A stretch of DNA of 64,000 nt from Pseudomonas sp. P8_229 (GCF_034008635.1 NZ_CP125378.1:5022501-5086500); one strand, 5' to 3'; counted from the first letter of the stretch, positions 1 through 12,179 are shown. The notes: a model not told the origin generated them from the letters alone. Program-made: numbers and translations.

Positions 1-123
1 GCTGACGACCATTTTCGACCCGGCATTGCGTGGGGTCGAGCCGAGTTCTTCGATGATCGTCACCAGAACGCAGGGTTCGCCCTGGTTCTGCAGGTCGGCG
101 AGGGCGTCGATCCAGTTGTACAT
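1..123 (-). CDS. xdhC: XdhC, xanthine dehydrogenase accessory protein (5' part only)
   Basis: Only the first 41 codons are in the window; the gene runs off the left edge. The N-terminus begins MYNWIDALADLQ and contains VLVTIIEELGSTPRNAGSKM, the typical start of XdhC/CoxI proteins. XdhC binds molybdenum cofactor, protects it and delivers it (in its sulfurated form) to the large subunit of xanthine dehydrogenase. It lies downstream of xdhB on the same strand, so it would be the third gene of an xdhABC operon. A REP-like inverted repeat fills the 126-base gap between xdhB and xdhC. The start is the ATG whose complement is at 121-123. Confidence 0.85.
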   Translation of the reverse strand, partial: MYNWIDALADLQNQGEPCVLVTIIEELGSTPRNAGSKMVVS

Positions 124-135
124 ACACACCTCTCA

Positions 136-248
136 GATCGTTCCCACGCTCTGCGTGGGAATGCATCACTGGACGCTCCGCGTCCGCTGTTCAGGATGCG
201 ACGCAGAGCGTCGCGGGCTGCATTCCCACGCAGAGCGTGGGAACGATC
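136..248. repeat. REP-like inverted repeat (GATCGTTCCCACGC family) between xdhB and xdhC
   Basis: GATCGTTCCCACGC at the left end is matched in inverted orientation by GCGTGGGAACGATC at the right end. Each arm is itself a hairpin (CCCACGC-TCT-GCGTGGG and its mirror), and an inner GACGC/GCGTC dyad lies between them. The same family is found at 12076-12179. Confidence 0.8.
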
Positions 249-249
249 A

Positions 250-2643
250 TCAAACAACCTCGGTTTCAGCTTCGACGGCTTTCACCGCTTTGAGCTGACG
301 CATCTGCTCGCAACCCCACAACACCCGCTCCGGCGTCGCCGGGGCATCAATCTGCGGCTGATGCTTGTAGTCACCGAGGCTCGCCACTGCGTCCTTGATC
401 GCGCACCACGACGCAATCCCGAGCATGAACGGCGGCTCGCCGACAGCCTTGGAATGGAACACCGTGTCTTCCGGGTTCTTGCGGTTTTCCACCAGTTTCA
501 CCCGCAGGTCGAGCGGCATGTCCGCCACGGCCGGGATCTTGTAGCTGGCCGGGCCGTTGGTCATCAGCTTGCCCTTGTTGTTCCAGACCAGCTCTTCCAT
601 GGTCAGCCAGCCCATGCCCTGGATGAAACCGCCCTCGACCTGACCGATGTCGATCGCCGGGTTCAGCGAGGCACCGACGTCGTGGAGGATGTCGGTGCGC
701 AACATCTTGTACTCGCCGGTCAGGGTGTCGACGATCACTTCGCAGCACGCCGCGCCGAAGGCGAAGTAGTAGAACGGCCGACCCCGGGCCTGGCTGCGGT
801 CGTAGTAGATTTTCGGGGTCTTGTAGAAGCCGGTGCTCGACAGCGACACCTGATTGAAATACGCCAGCTGGATCAGCGCTTCGAAGGTCAGGATGTGGTC
901 ACGCACGCGCACGTGGCCGTTGTGGAATTCGACGTCTTCTTCGCTGACCTTGTAGTGCCGCGCAGCAAATTCCACCAGCCGCTGCTTGATGATCTCGGCG
1001 GCGTTCTGCGCGGCCTTGCCGTTGAGGTCGGCACCGCTGGAGGCGGCGGTGGGCGAGGTGTTCGGCACCTTGTCGGTGTTGGTCGCGGTGATCTGCACGC
1101 GATCCATTTCCACCTGGAACACTTCGGCTACGACTTGCGCGACCTTGGTGTTCAGGCCCTGGCCCATTTCCGTGCCGCCATGGTTCAGGTGAATGCTGCC
1201 GTCGGTGTAGACGTGCACCAGTGCGCCGGCCTGATTGAGGAAGCTTGCGGTAAACGAAATGCCGAATTTCACCGGGGTCAGCGCCAGGCCTTTTTTCAGG
1301 ATCGGGCTGTTGGCGTTGTAGCGGCGGATCGCTTCGCGGCGTTCGTGATACTGGCTGCTTTCTTCAAGCTCGGCGGTCATTTCCTCGAGCATGTTGTGCT
1401 CGACGGTCTGGTAGTAGTGGGTGACGTTGCGCTCGGTCTTGCCGTAGTAGTTGGCCTTGCGCACAGCGAGTGGATCGAGGTTGAGGTGACGGGCAATCGC
1501 GTCCATCACTTCTTCGATCGCGACCATGCCTTGCGGGCCGCCGAAACCCCGGTAGGCGGTATTCGATGCGGTATTGGTCTTGCAGCGGTGACCATTGATC
1601 GTCGCATCGCCCAGGTAGTACGAGTTGTCCGAGTGGAACATCGCGCGGTCAACGATCGACGCGGACAAGTCCGGCGAGCAGCCGCAGTTGCCGGCCAGGT
1701 CCATGTTGATCCCGTGCAGGCGCCCGGTGCTGTCGAAGCCGACGTCGTACTCGACGTAGAACGGGTGGCGCTTGCCGGTCATCAGCATGTCTTCGACGCG
1801 CGGCAGGCGCATCTTGGTCGGCTGGCCAGTGAGGTGCGCGACGACTGCGCACAGGCACGCCGGGCTGGCAGCCTGGGTTTCCTTGCCGCCGAAACCACCG
1901 CCCATGCGACGCATGTCGACGACGATTTTGTTCATCGACACGTCGAGCACTTCGGCGACCAGTTTCTGCACTTCGGTCGGGTTCTGCGTCGAGCAGTAGA
2001 CGATCATGCCGCCGTCTTCGGTGGGCATCACCGAGGAGATCTGGGTTTCGAGGTAGAAGTGTTCCTGGCCGCCGATGTGCAGCGTGCCTTGAATGCGGTG
2101 TTCAGCGGTCGCCAGTGCGGACACCGAATCGCCGCGCTGATGGGTGTGGCTGTCGAGCACGAAGTGGCGTTTGCGCAGGGCCTCGACCACATCGAGTACC
2201 GGCTCCAGATCTTCGTATTCGATGATCGCGGCCATCGCCGCTTTGCGTGCGGTTTCCAAGTCTTTCGCGGCAACGGCGAGCACCGGTTGGCCGACGAATT
2301 GCACGTCGTCGATGGCCAGCAGCGGGTCGCCCGGCATCAATGGGCCGATGTCTTTCAGACCCGGCACGTCTTCGTGGGTAATGGCGATGCGCACGCCTTC
2401 GAAGGCGTAGCAGGGCGAGGTGTCGATGCTGATGATTTTCGCGTGGGCGCGGTCCGACATGCGTGCATAAAGGTGCAGCTGGTTCGGAAATTCCAGACGA
2501 TCATCGATGTACTGCGCCTCACCGGACACGTGCTTGGCGGCGCTGTCGTGCTTGACGCTGCGGCCAACGCCGGTGGTCAGGTCCCTGGCGAACAGTTCAG
2601 CCAGTTCAGCTTGAGTTTTCTCTACGCCGTGATGGTTAGACAT
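250..2643 (-). CDS. xdhB: Xanthine dehydrogenase, molybdopterin-binding subunit
   Basis: 797 residues, the usual length for bacterial XdhB. This is the large catalytic subunit that hydroxylates hypoxanthine and xanthine to urate at the molybdenum centre. Visible signatures are KHDSAAKHVSGEAQYIDD at the N-terminus, the RRMGGGFGGKETQA molybdopterin motif, TAYRGFGGPQGM, and GKAVGEPPFMLGIA-like residues (seen as SKAVGEPPFMLGIA) near the C-terminus. Its start overlaps the end of xdhA by 8 bases, which suggests translational coupling. Together the subunits form a cytoplasmic heterotetramer used in purine catabolism. No broken motif is seen. Confidence 0.95.
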   Translation of the reverse strand: MSNHHGVEKTQAELAELFARDLTTGVGRSVKHDSAAKHVSGEAQYIDDRLEFPNQLHLYARMSDRAHAKIISIDTSPCYAFEGVRIAITHEDVPGLKDIGPLMPGDPLLAIDDVQFVGQPVLAVAAKDLETARKAAMAAIIEYEDLEPVLDVVEALRKRHFVLDSHTHQRGDSVSALATAEHRIQGTLHIGGQEHFYLETQISSVMPTEDGGMIVYCSTQNPTEVQKLVAEVLDVSMNKIVVDMRRMGGGFGGKETQAASPACLCAVVAHLTGQPTKMRLPRVEDMLMTGKRHPFYVEYDVGFDSTGRLHGINMDLAGNCGCSPDLSASIVDRAMFHSDNSYYLGDATINGHRCKTNTASNTAYRGFGGPQGMVAIEEVMDAIARHLNLDPLAVRKANYYGKTERNVTHYYQTVEHNMLEEMTAELEESSQYHERREAIRRYNANSPILKKGLALTPVKFGISFTASFLNQAGALVHVYTDGSIHLNHGGTEMGQGLNTKVAQVVAEVFQVEMDRVQITATNTDKVPNTSPTAASSGADLNGKAAQNAAEIIKQRLVEFAARHYKVSEEDVEFHNGHVRVRDHILTFEALIQLAYFNQVSLSSTGFYKTPKIYYDRSQARGRPFYYFAFGAACCEVIVDTLTGEYKMLRTDILHDVGASLNPAIDIGQVEGGFIQGMGWLTMEELVWNNKGKLMTNGPASYKIPAVADMPLDLRVKLVENRKNPEDTVFHSKAVGEPPFMLGIASWCAIKDAVASLGDYKHQPQIDAPATPERVLWGCEQMRQLKAVKAVEAETEVV

Positions 2644-4090
2644 AAGCGGTCACCCGAGTCTCGATGTGCGGTGTTTGCAGTTCGATGAAGTATTTGCGCA
2701 GCAGGTTCTGCGCGCTGAGCAGGCGATATTCCTTGCTGGCGCGGAAGTCCGAGAGTGGTGTGAAGTCTTCGGCCAGTGCGGCGCAGGCACGTTCGACCAC
2801 GGCGTTGTTGAACGGCGCACCGATCAACACGGCTTCGCAGTGGGCGGCACGTTTCGGGATCGCGGCCATGCCGCCGAACGCCATGCGCGCATCGGTGATT
2901 ACACCGTTCTCGACGCGCAGATTGAACGCGGCGCAGACGGCGGAGATGTCGTCGTCCAGACGCTTGGAGACTTTGTAGGCACGGAACAACTGCTCGGCGC
3001 TGGCGCGCGGCACGATGATCTTTTCGATGAACTCACTTTCCTGGCGCGCGGTGACCTTGTAGTCGATGAAGTAATCTTCCAGGTTCAAGGTGCGGCGGGT
3101 TTCACCTTTGCACAGCACGACCTGTGCGCCGAGGGCGATCAGCAGCGGTGGCGAATCACCGATCGGCGAGGCGTTGCCGATGTTGCCGCCGAGGGTGCCC
3201 TGGTTGCGGATCTGCAGGGAGGCGAAGCGGTGTAGCAGTTCGCCGAAGTCCGGGTACTCGGTGTTCAGCGCTTCGTAGCAGTCGGAGAGGGCGGTGGCGG
3301 CGCCGATTTCGATGCGGTCATCGAAGATTTCGATGCGCTTCATTTCCGCGACATTGCCGACGTAGATCATCACCGGCAAGGTGCGGTGGAACTGCGTGAC
3401 TTCCAGCGCCAGATCGGTGCCGCCGGCCAGCAGCCGCGCTTGTGGATAAGCGTCATAGAGATCTGCCAGATCAGCCACGGTCAGCGGCACCAGGCAGCGC
3501 TTGTCGCCGCTGTTGAGTTCGCCGATATCGGTCGGGGCGATGGTTTTGAGGCGGGCGATGGTCTCGGCTTCGCGGGCATCGAACTGATCCGGTTGCTTGC
3601 CACAGCACGACTGCTCGGCCGCGGCGAGGATCGGCCGGTAGCCGGTGCAGCGGCAGAGGTTGCCGGCCAGCGCTTCGTGGGCCTTGGCATGATCCGGTGC
3701 ATCGCTGTTCTTCTGCAGGGCGAACAGCGACATGACGAAACCTGGGGTGCAGAAACCGCACTGCGAGCCGTGGCACTCGACCATGGCTTTCTGCACGCTG
3801 TGCAATTCGCCTTTGTGTTTGAGGTCTTCAACGCTGATCAGTTGTTTTCCGTGCAGCGACGAAACAAAGGTCAGGCACGAATTGAGGCTGCGATAGCGAA
3901 TGTGTTCGCGGCCGTCGTCATCCGTTTGCAACTCGCCGACCACCACGGTGCAGGCGCCACAGTCGCCGCTGGCGCAGCCTTCTTTGGTGCCGGACTTGCC
4001 TACATGTTCGCGCAGGTAATTGAGCACGGTCAGATTCGGGTCCAGGGCGTGCTCGCTACGGAGTTCCTGGTTAAGTAAAAACTGGATCAC
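2636..4090 (-). CDS. xdhA: Xanthine dehydrogenase, iron-sulfur and FAD subunit
   Basis: 484 residues. The N-terminal ferredoxin-like 2Fe-2S domain has C39, C44, C47 and C72, and the second 2Fe-2S domain has C111, C114, C146 and C148 (HGSQCGFCTPG and NLCRCTGYRPI). The following part, roughly residues 190-480, is the FAD-binding and CO-dehydrogenase flavoprotein C-terminal region (LLAGGTDLALEVT, TLGGNIGNASPIGDS). It passes electrons from the molybdenum centre in XdhB to NAD+. It is the first gene of the minus-strand operon; its upstream region, shared with the divergent GntR gene, carries two TGAC-N6-GTCA dyads. Confidence 0.95.
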   Translation of the reverse strand: MIQFLLNQELRSEHALDPNLTVLNYLREHVGKSGTKEGCASGDCGACTVVVGELQTDDDGREHIRYRSLNSCLTFVSSLHGKQLISVEDLKHKGELHSVQKAMVECHGSQCGFCTPGFVMSLFALQKNSDAPDHAKAHEALAGNLCRCTGYRPILAAAEQSCCGKQPDQFDAREAETIARLKTIAPTDIGELNSGDKRCLVPLTVADLADLYDAYPQARLLAGGTDLALEVTQFHRTLPVMIYVGNVAEMKRIEIFDDRIEIGAATALSDCYEALNTEYPDFGELLHRFASLQIRNQGTLGGNIGNASPIGDSPPLLIALGAQVVLCKGETRRTLNLEDYFIDYKVTARQESEFIEKIIVPRASAEQLFRAYKVSKRLDDDISAVCAAFNLRVENGVITDARMAFGGMAAIPKRAAHCEAVLIGAPFNNAVVERACAALAEDFTPLSDFRASKEYRLLSAQNLLRKYFIELQTPHIETRVTAYV

Positions 4091-4148
4091 GGAAGGCCTC
4101 GCAGACTCATTATTGTTGTTAACCGACTTGAGCCGAATTTAGCAGGTC

Positions 4149-4185
4149 TGACTTTTCGGTCAATGGTTTTCTGACTTAAAGGTCA
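4149..4185. promoter_or_regulatory. Two TGAC-N6-GTCA dyads, candidate operator of the GntR regulator
   Basis: TGAC-TTTTCG-GTCA at 4149-4162 and TGAC-TTAAAG-GTCA at 4172-4185. The two copies are 23 bases apart, about two helical turns, and share the core CTGACTT...GGTCA. They lie in the 268-base divergent gap between xdhA and the FCD-type regulator. Short dyads are usual for FCD/GntR proteins. That this regulator binds here is inference. Confidence 0.5.
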
Positions 4186-4358
4186 GGAAAAACGGTTTTG
4201 TCGATTAACGTGTGCTCTATTGAGTATTGACCCTGAGCGGATCCACTGCTTTTTTTGCTTGAATCGTGCCAAAAACCGTCCTGCGGGCACTCCGCCATGA
4301 GCCTGCATTTGCGCTACACTGCGCCGCTTGTGCAGATCGAAGAGTTTGAAGGACAACC

Positions 4359-5018
4359 ATGACGTTCAAGGCGCCGGACAGCCTCGCCGAGCAAATCGCT
4401 CACCACCTCGCCGAACGCATCATTCGTGGCGAAATGAAGCCGGGAGAGCGCATTCAGGAACAGAAGGTCACGCTGGCCCTCAATGTCAGCCGCGGATCGG
4501 TCCGCGAAGCCCTGCTGATCCTCGAACGCCGCCACCTGATCGCGATTCTGCCGCGACGTGGCGCCCATGTCACCGAACTCACCGCGCACAAGGTGCAGAG
4601 CCTGTGCACGCTGATGAGCGAGCTGTACATCCTGCTCGGCAACGCGGTCGCCAATGGCTGGCAGACCCAGGCCGACATGGCGCCGTTCGTGCAGATCCAA
4701 CAGCGTCTGACTGCCAGTTACGAGCGTCAGGACATCCGCACCTTCGTCGACGACAGCTTCAGCGTGATGCGCGCTGCGTACCCATTCGCCAACAACGCGT
4801 ACCTGCAAGAGACCGTCGAGAACCTGCAGCCGGCCATGAGCCGTGCGTACTTTCTCGCCCTCGAACAGCGCAAGGCCGAAATGAGCGAGTTCCTCGAGCT
4901 GTTCGAACGCCTGCTGGCCGCTGTCCTCGCCCGTGATTTGCCGCAGATCCGCACCGTGCTGACGGCTTACGCCCAGCGCAGCTGCGATCTGGTGGTTTCC
5001 GCCCTGACGGTTGCCTGA
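4359..5018 (+). CDS. GntR family transcriptional regulator (FCD subfamily), probable regulator of xdh
   Basis: 219 residues. Residues 1-75 form the winged-helix GntR domain (SLAEQIAHHLAERIIRGEMKPGERI followed by the recognition segment NVSRGSVREALLILERR). The remaining helices look like an FCD ligand-binding domain, which normally senses small organic acids or purine-pathway metabolites. It diverges from xdhA, the usual layout for a local regulator. The next gene, smc, starts two bases after its stop codon, so the two are probably cotranscribed. The specific effector cannot be read from sequence. Confidence 0.85.
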   Translation: MTFKAPDSLAEQIAHHLAERIIRGEMKPGERIQEQKVTLALNVSRGSVREALLILERRHLIAILPRRGAHVTELTAHKVQSLCTLMSELYILLGNAVANGWQTQADMAPFVQIQQRLTASYERQDIRTFVDDSFSVMRAAYPFANNAYLQETVENLQPAMSRAYFLALEQRKAEMSEFLELFERLLAAVLARDLPQIRTVLTAYAQRSCDLVVSALTVA

Positions 5019-5020
5019 GC

Positions 5021-8000
5021 GTGCGGCTAAAGTGCATCAAACTGGCGGGGTTCAAGTCCTTCGTCGACCCGACCACGGTGAACTTCCCCAGTAACATGGC
5101 GGCGGTCGTCGGGCCGAACGGTTGCGGCAAGTCGAACATCATCGACGCCGTACGCTGGGTGATGGGCGAAAGCTCGGCGAAAAACCTGCGTGGCGAGTCG
5201 ATGACCGACGTCATCTTCAATGGCTCGACCAGTCGCAAACCCGTGAGCCAGGCGAGTATCGAACTGGTGTTCGACAACTCCGACGGCACGCTTCTGGGCG
5301 AATACGCGGCCTACGCGGAGATTTCCATCCGCCGCAAGGTGACCCGCGACAGCCAGACCACTTATTACCTCAACGGCACCAAATGCCGTCGTCGCGACAT
5401 CACCGATATCTTCCTCGGCACCGGCCTCGGTCCGCGCAGCTATTCGATCATCGAGCAGGGGATGATCTCCAAGCTGATCGAGTCCAAGCCCGAAGACCTG
5501 CGCAACTTCATCGAAGAAGCAGCGGGTATCTCCAAGTACAAGGAGCGCCGGCGCGAGACCGAAAACCGCATCCGCCGTACCCACGAAAACCTCGCGCGTC
5601 TGACCGACCTGCGCGAAGAGCTCGAACGCCAGCTCGAACGCTTGCACCGTCAGGCCGAGTCCGCCAAGAAGTATCAGGAATTCAAAGCCGAGGAGCGTCA
5701 GCTCAAAGCGCAACTGTCGGCCTTGCGCTGGCAGGATCTCAACGAACAGGTCGGCCAGCGCGAGTCGATCATCGGCACCCAGGAAGTCAGTTTCGAGGCG
5801 CTGGTCGCCGAGCAGCGCAATGCCGATGCGGCCATCGAGCGCCTGCGCGACGGACACCATGAACTGTCCGAACGCTTCAATCTGGTGCAAGGGCGCTTCT
5901 ACTCGGTCGGCGGCGACATCGCCCGGGTCGAGCAGAGCATTCAGCACGGCCAGCAACGCCTGCGCCAGTTGCAGGACGATCTGAAAGAAGCCGAACGCGC
6001 GCGCCTGGAAACCGAATCGCACCTGGGCCACGACCGTACGTTGCTGCTGACCCTCGGCGAAGAGCTGGACATGCTCGTGCCCGAGCAGGAGGTCACCAGC
6101 GCCGCTGCCGAAGAAGCCGCCGCTGCGCTGGAAGATTCCGAAAGCGTCATGCACGGTTGGCAGGAGCAGTGGGACACGTTCAACCTGACCGCCGCCGAAC
6201 CGCGGCGTCAGGCCGAAGTGCAGCAGTCGCGTATCCAGCAGCTGGAAACCAGCATGGAGCGCCTCGCTGACCGGCAGAAACGCCTCGGCGAAGAGCGCGC
6301 GTTGCTCTCGGCTGATCCGGAAGACGCGGCGATCATGGAGCTCAACGAGCAGCTCGCCGAGTCCGAAGCGACCCTCGAAGATTTGCAGACCAGCGAAGAA
6401 GCCCAAGTCGAAAAACTCGAACAACTGCGTCAGGAATTGCAGCAGGCGCTGACCGCGCAGCAACAGGCGCAGGGCGATTTGCAGCGCCTCAACGGTCGTC
6501 TCGCGTCTCTTGAAGCCTTGCAGCAAGCCGCGCTGGATCCGGGCACCGGCACCGCCGAATGGCTGAAGGAACACAACCTCACCGAGCGCCCGCGTCTGGC
6601 CGAAGGCCTGAAGGTCGAAGCCGGTTGGGAACTGGCGGTGGAAACCGTGCTCGGCGCCGATCTGCAAGCGGTGCTGGTCGACGATTTCAGTGGTTTCGAT
6701 TTATCCGGTTTCACTCAGGGCGATCTGCGCCTGCTCAGCCCCGGCAATGATGGTGTGCGAGCGGCGGGCAGCTTGCTGGATAAAGTCGACGCGCAGATCG
6801 ATCTGTCGCCGTGGCTCGGTCAGGTCAAACCGGTCGACAGCCTCGAGCAGGCATTGTCCTTGCGTGGGCAATTGAGCGCCGGCGAGAGCCTGATCAGCCG
6901 CGACGGTTACTGGATCGGTCGGCACTTCCTGCGTGTGCGTCGGGCCAGCGAAGCGGAAAGCGGCATGCTCGCTCGTGGTCAGGAAATCGAAGCGCTGCAC
7001 CTCGAACGCGAGGAGAAAGAAGCCACGGTCGAGGCCATGGAAACCCGTCTGCAAACCCTGCGTGCGCAGCAGCGTCAGCAGGAAAACGGCCGCGAGCATT
7101 TGCGCCGTTTGCTGCAAGACGAAGCCCGTTCGCAAGGTGAGTTGAAAGCCCAGTTGTCCGCCGGCAAAGCCAAGGCCGAGCAGTTGACTTTGCGCCGCAC
7201 GCGTCTTGATGAAGAGTTGGTCGAACTCGGTGAACAACGCGAGCTTGAGCACGAACAGGTTGGCGAAGCGCGCATGCAATTGCAGGAAGCGCTGGATGCC
7301 ATGGCGCTGGACACCGAGCAGCGCGAATTGCTGCTGGCCCAGCGCGACAGCCTGCGCGAACGCCTCGACCGCGTGCGCCAGGAAGCGCGGCAGCACAAGG
7401 ATCACGCCCATCAATTGGCGGTGCGCCTCGGCTCGTTGCGCGCGCAGCATGACTCTACGCGTCAGGCGCTGGAGCGTCTGGAAATGCAGGCCGAGCGCCT
7501 GACCGAAAAGCGCGAACAGTTGAGTCTGAATCTGGAGGAGGGCGAAGCGCCGCTGGAAGAGTTGCGCCTCAAACTCGAAGAACTGCTCGACAAGCGCATG
7601 AGCGTCGACGAAGAACTCAAGACCGCACAAATCGCTCTGGAAGACGCCGACCGCGAATTGCGCGAGGCGGAAAAACGCCGGACCCAGGCCGAGCAGCAAT
7701 CGCAACTGATCCGCGGCCAGCTCGAACAGCAACGCATGGAATGGCAAGCGCTGACCGTGCGGCGCAAGGCCTTGCAGGATCAACTGCTCGAAGACGGCTA
7801 CGATCTCAATGGTGTGCTCGCGACATTGACCCCCGAGGCCAGTGAACGCGCCGCCGAAGATGAACTCGAACGGATCAATGCGCGGATTCAGCGCCTGGGC
7901 GCGATCAACCTCGCGGCCATCGACGAGTACACGCAACAATCCGAGCGTAAACGTTATCTGGATGCGCAGGACGCCGATCTGGTCGAAGCGCTGGAGACCC

Positions 8001-8509
8001 TGGAAAACGTCATTCGCAAGATCGACAAGGAAACCCGTAACCGCTTCAAAGATACCTTTGATCAGATCAATGGCGGTTTACAGGCACTTTTTCCAAAAGT
8101 TTTCGGTGGCGGGCGCGCGTATTTGGAACTGACGGGCGAAGATCTACTCGATACAGGGGTAACGATCATGGCGCAGCCGCCAGGGAAGAAGAACAGCACC
8201 ATCCATTTGCTCTCCGGCGGGGAAAAAGCCCTGACCGCGCTGGCACTGGTTTTTGCCATCTTCAAGTTGAACCCGGCGCCGTTCTGCATGCTCGATGAGG
8301 TTGACGCGCCACTGGATGACGCTAACGTTGGACGCTACGCACGATTGGTTAAAGAAATGTCGCAGACCGTGCAGTTCATCTATATCACCCACAACAAGAT
8401 CGCCATGGAAATGGCTGATCAACTGATGGGGGTGACGATGCACGAGCCGGGTTGTTCGCGACTGGTTGCAGTGGATGTCGAGGAGGCGATGGCGATGGTG
8501 GACGCCTGA
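5021..8509 (+). CDS. smc: Chromosome partition protein SMC
   Basis: 1162 residues, normal for gammaproteobacterial SMC. The GTG start gives MRLKCIKLAGFKSFVDP, the conserved N-terminus. Walker A is GPNGCGKSN near residue 32. Two long coiled coils (about 165-500 and 660-990) flank a hinge near 520-640. The C-terminal head has the ABC signature LSGGEKALTALAL and Walker B PFCMLDEVDAPLDDANV. SMC dimers with ScpA/ScpB organise and segregate chromosomes. The start is only two bases after the gntR stop, so translation may be coupled to that regulator's mRNA. The gene precedes zipA, an arrangement I recall from other pseudomonads. Confidence 0.97.
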   Translation: MRLKCIKLAGFKSFVDPTTVNFPSNMAAVVGPNGCGKSNIIDAVRWVMGESSAKNLRGESMTDVIFNGSTSRKPVSQASIELVFDNSDGTLLGEYAAYAEISIRRKVTRDSQTTYYLNGTKCRRRDITDIFLGTGLGPRSYSIIEQGMISKLIESKPEDLRNFIEEAAGISKYKERRRETENRIRRTHENLARLTDLREELERQLERLHRQAESAKKYQEFKAEERQLKAQLSALRWQDLNEQVGQRESIIGTQEVSFEALVAEQRNADAAIERLRDGHHELSERFNLVQGRFYSVGGDIARVEQSIQHGQQRLRQLQDDLKEAERARLETESHLGHDRTLLLTLGEELDMLVPEQEVTSAAAEEAAAALEDSESVMHGWQEQWDTFNLTAAEPRRQAEVQQSRIQQLETSMERLADRQKRLGEERALLSADPEDAAIMELNEQLAESEATLEDLQTSEEAQVEKLEQLRQELQQALTAQQQAQGDLQRLNGRLASLEALQQAALDPGTGTAEWLKEHNLTERPRLAEGLKVEAGWELAVETVLGADLQAVLVDDFSGFDLSGFTQGDLRLLSPGNDGVRAAGSLLDKVDAQIDLSPWLGQVKPVDSLEQALSLRGQLSAGESLISRDGYWIGRHFLRVRRASEAESGMLARGQEIEALHLEREEKEATVEAMETRLQTLRAQQRQQENGREHLRRLLQDEARSQGELKAQLSAGKAKAEQLTLRRTRLDEELVELGEQRELEHEQVGEARMQLQEALDAMALDTEQRELLLAQRDSLRERLDRVRQEARQHKDHAHQLAVRLGSLRAQHDSTRQALERLEMQAERLTEKREQLSLNLEEGEAPLEELRLKLEELLDKRMSVDEELKTAQIALEDADRELREAEKRRTQAEQQSQLIRGQLEQQRMEWQALTVRRKALQDQLLEDGYDLNGVLATLTPEASERAAEDELERINARIQRLGAINLAAIDEYTQQSERKRYLDAQDADLVEALETLENVIRKIDKETRNRFKDTFDQINGGLQALFPKVFGGGRAYLELTGEDLLDTGVTIMAQPPGKKNSTIHLLSGGEKALTALALVFAIFKLNPAPFCMLDEVDAPLDDANVGRYARLVKEMSQTVQFIYITHNKIAMEMADQLMGVTMHEPGCSRLVAVDVEEAMAMVDA

Positions 8510-8710
8510 GTCAGCGTGGTGTCGGAAAGGTAATTTGGTGTTGTAGGACTTTTTTACCGGGTTCGACTTGCTGGCCAATCGACATATTCGCGCAAGCCAA
8601 TGAGACAGACGGTGTAAAGTTGTCTTTGGTCGTGCTAGTTTAATGTCAATTTTTCGTATACGTGGGCAAAACGCCTGTCAGAACATAGAGTTGGCGCCAC
8701 GTTTTAAAGC

Positions 8711-8729
8711 GGTTTGCACAGTGTAAACC
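8711..8729. promoter_or_regulatory. Imperfect dyad upstream of zipA
   Basis: GGTTTGCAC-A-GTGTAAACC is a 19-base dyad with one mismatch, 40 bases before the zipA start in the 259-base smc-zipA gap. It could be an operator or a small hairpin in the leader. No other feature was recognised in this gap. Confidence 0.3.
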
Positions 8730-8768
8730 CCTTATTTTTCAGCATTTTTTATAGAGGCACGGGATTAC

Positions 8769-9632
8769 ATGGAAATCGGTCTGCGCGAGTGGCTGATCGT
8801 CATCGGCATCATTGTGATAGCCGGTATTCTTTTCGATGGCTGGCGCCGTATGCGCGGCGGCAAGGGAAAACTGAAATTCCGTCTTGACCGAAGTCTGTCC
8901 AACCTGCCGGACGAGGACACCAGCGCTGAGCTGTTGGGCCCGGCCCGTGTTCTGGACACGCATAAAGAGCCACAACTGGACGAACACGATCTGCCGTCGG
9001 TGAGCATGCCGGCCCGCGAAGCACGCGAGCCTCGCGAATCCGGCTCGAAACGTGGCAAGCGTGGCAGCAAAGGTTCGGCGCAGGGCGACTTGAACCTGGA
9101 TCTGGATCTGGACGACGGCCCGAGCTTCAGCAGCCGTGACGACGATTTCGTTGAAGACACCAAGCCTGCGCCTGCCGTGGTCGACAAAGACCAGCCGCAA
9201 GCCGAAGAAGTGCTGGTGATCAGCGTGATCTGCCGTGACGCTGCCGGCTTCAAAGGCCCGGCGCTGTTGCAGAACATTCTGGAAAGCGGTCTGCGTTTTG
9301 GCGAGATGGACATTTTCCACCGCCACGAAAGCATGGCCGGCAACGGCGAAGTGCTGTTCTCCATGGCCAATGCGGTCAAGCCGGGTATCTTCGATCTGGA
9401 CGACATCGACCATTTCAGCACCCCGGCAGTGAGCTTCTTCCTCGGCCTGCCAGGCCCGCGTCATCCGAAGCAGGCCTTCGACGTGATGGTGGCGGCAGCC
9501 CGCAAGCTGTCCCAGGAACTGAACGGCGAGTTGAAAGATGACCAGCGCAGCGTTCTGACCGCGCAAACCATTGAGCATTACCGTCAGCGTATCGTCGAAT
9601 TCGAACGCCGCGCGTTGACCCAGAAACGCTGA
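8769..9632 (+). CDS. zipA: Cell division protein ZipA
   Basis: 287 residues. The N-terminus has one membrane segment (residues about 7-24, [15 protein letters not shown]) followed by a basic stretch. A linker rich in charged residues runs to about residue 140, and the C-terminal ZipA domain begins around [23 protein letters not shown]. ZipA anchors FtsZ to the inner membrane at the division site and binds the FtsZ C-terminal tail. It lies between smc and ligA. A compact terminator follows the gene. Confidence 0.95.
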   Translation: MEIGLREWLIVIGIIVIAGILFDGWRRMRGGKGKLKFRLDRSLSNLPDEDTSAELLGPARVLDTHKEPQLDEHDLPSVSMPAREAREPRESGSKRGKRGSKGSAQGDLNLDLDLDDGPSFSSRDDDFVEDTKPAPAVVDKDQPQAEEVLVISVICRDAAGFKGPALLQNILESGLRFGEMDIFHRHESMAGNGEVLFSMANAVKPGIFDLDDIDHFSTPAVSFFLGLPGPRHPKQAFDVMVAAARKLSQELNGELKDDQRSVLTAQTIEHYRQRIVEFERRALTQKR

Positions 9633-9678
9633 TTGAAAAGATTGCCTCATCCCCAAGAGGCAGTCGGCAATATAGATT

Positions 9679-12075
<2,397 letters not shown>

Positions 12076-12077
<2 letters not shown>

Positions 12078-12179
12078 TCGTTCCCACGCTCCCGCGTGGG
12101 AATGCCGCCCCGGACGCTTCGCGTCCGCTGTGACGCAGAGCGTCACTGGATGTACTCCCACGCAGAGCGTTGGAACGAT
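12076..12179. repeat. REP-like inverted repeat directly after ligA
   Basis: Second copy of the GATCGTTCCCACGC family seen at 136-248. The outer arms are GATCGTTCCCACGC and an inverted copy with one change (GCGTTGGAACGATC), with an inner GACGC/GCGTC dyad. It begins at the last bases of the ligA stop codon. Confidence 0.75.

Noticed and set aside
196..2688. 830-codon open frame on the plus strand
   Set aside because: It is antisense to xdhB, has a His/Arg/Val-rich composition typical of GC-rich shadow frames, and begins in a REP-like repeat.
5027..6667. 546-codon minus-strand frame, and 9888-11756
   Set aside because: Shadows of smc and ligA with no recognisable domain.
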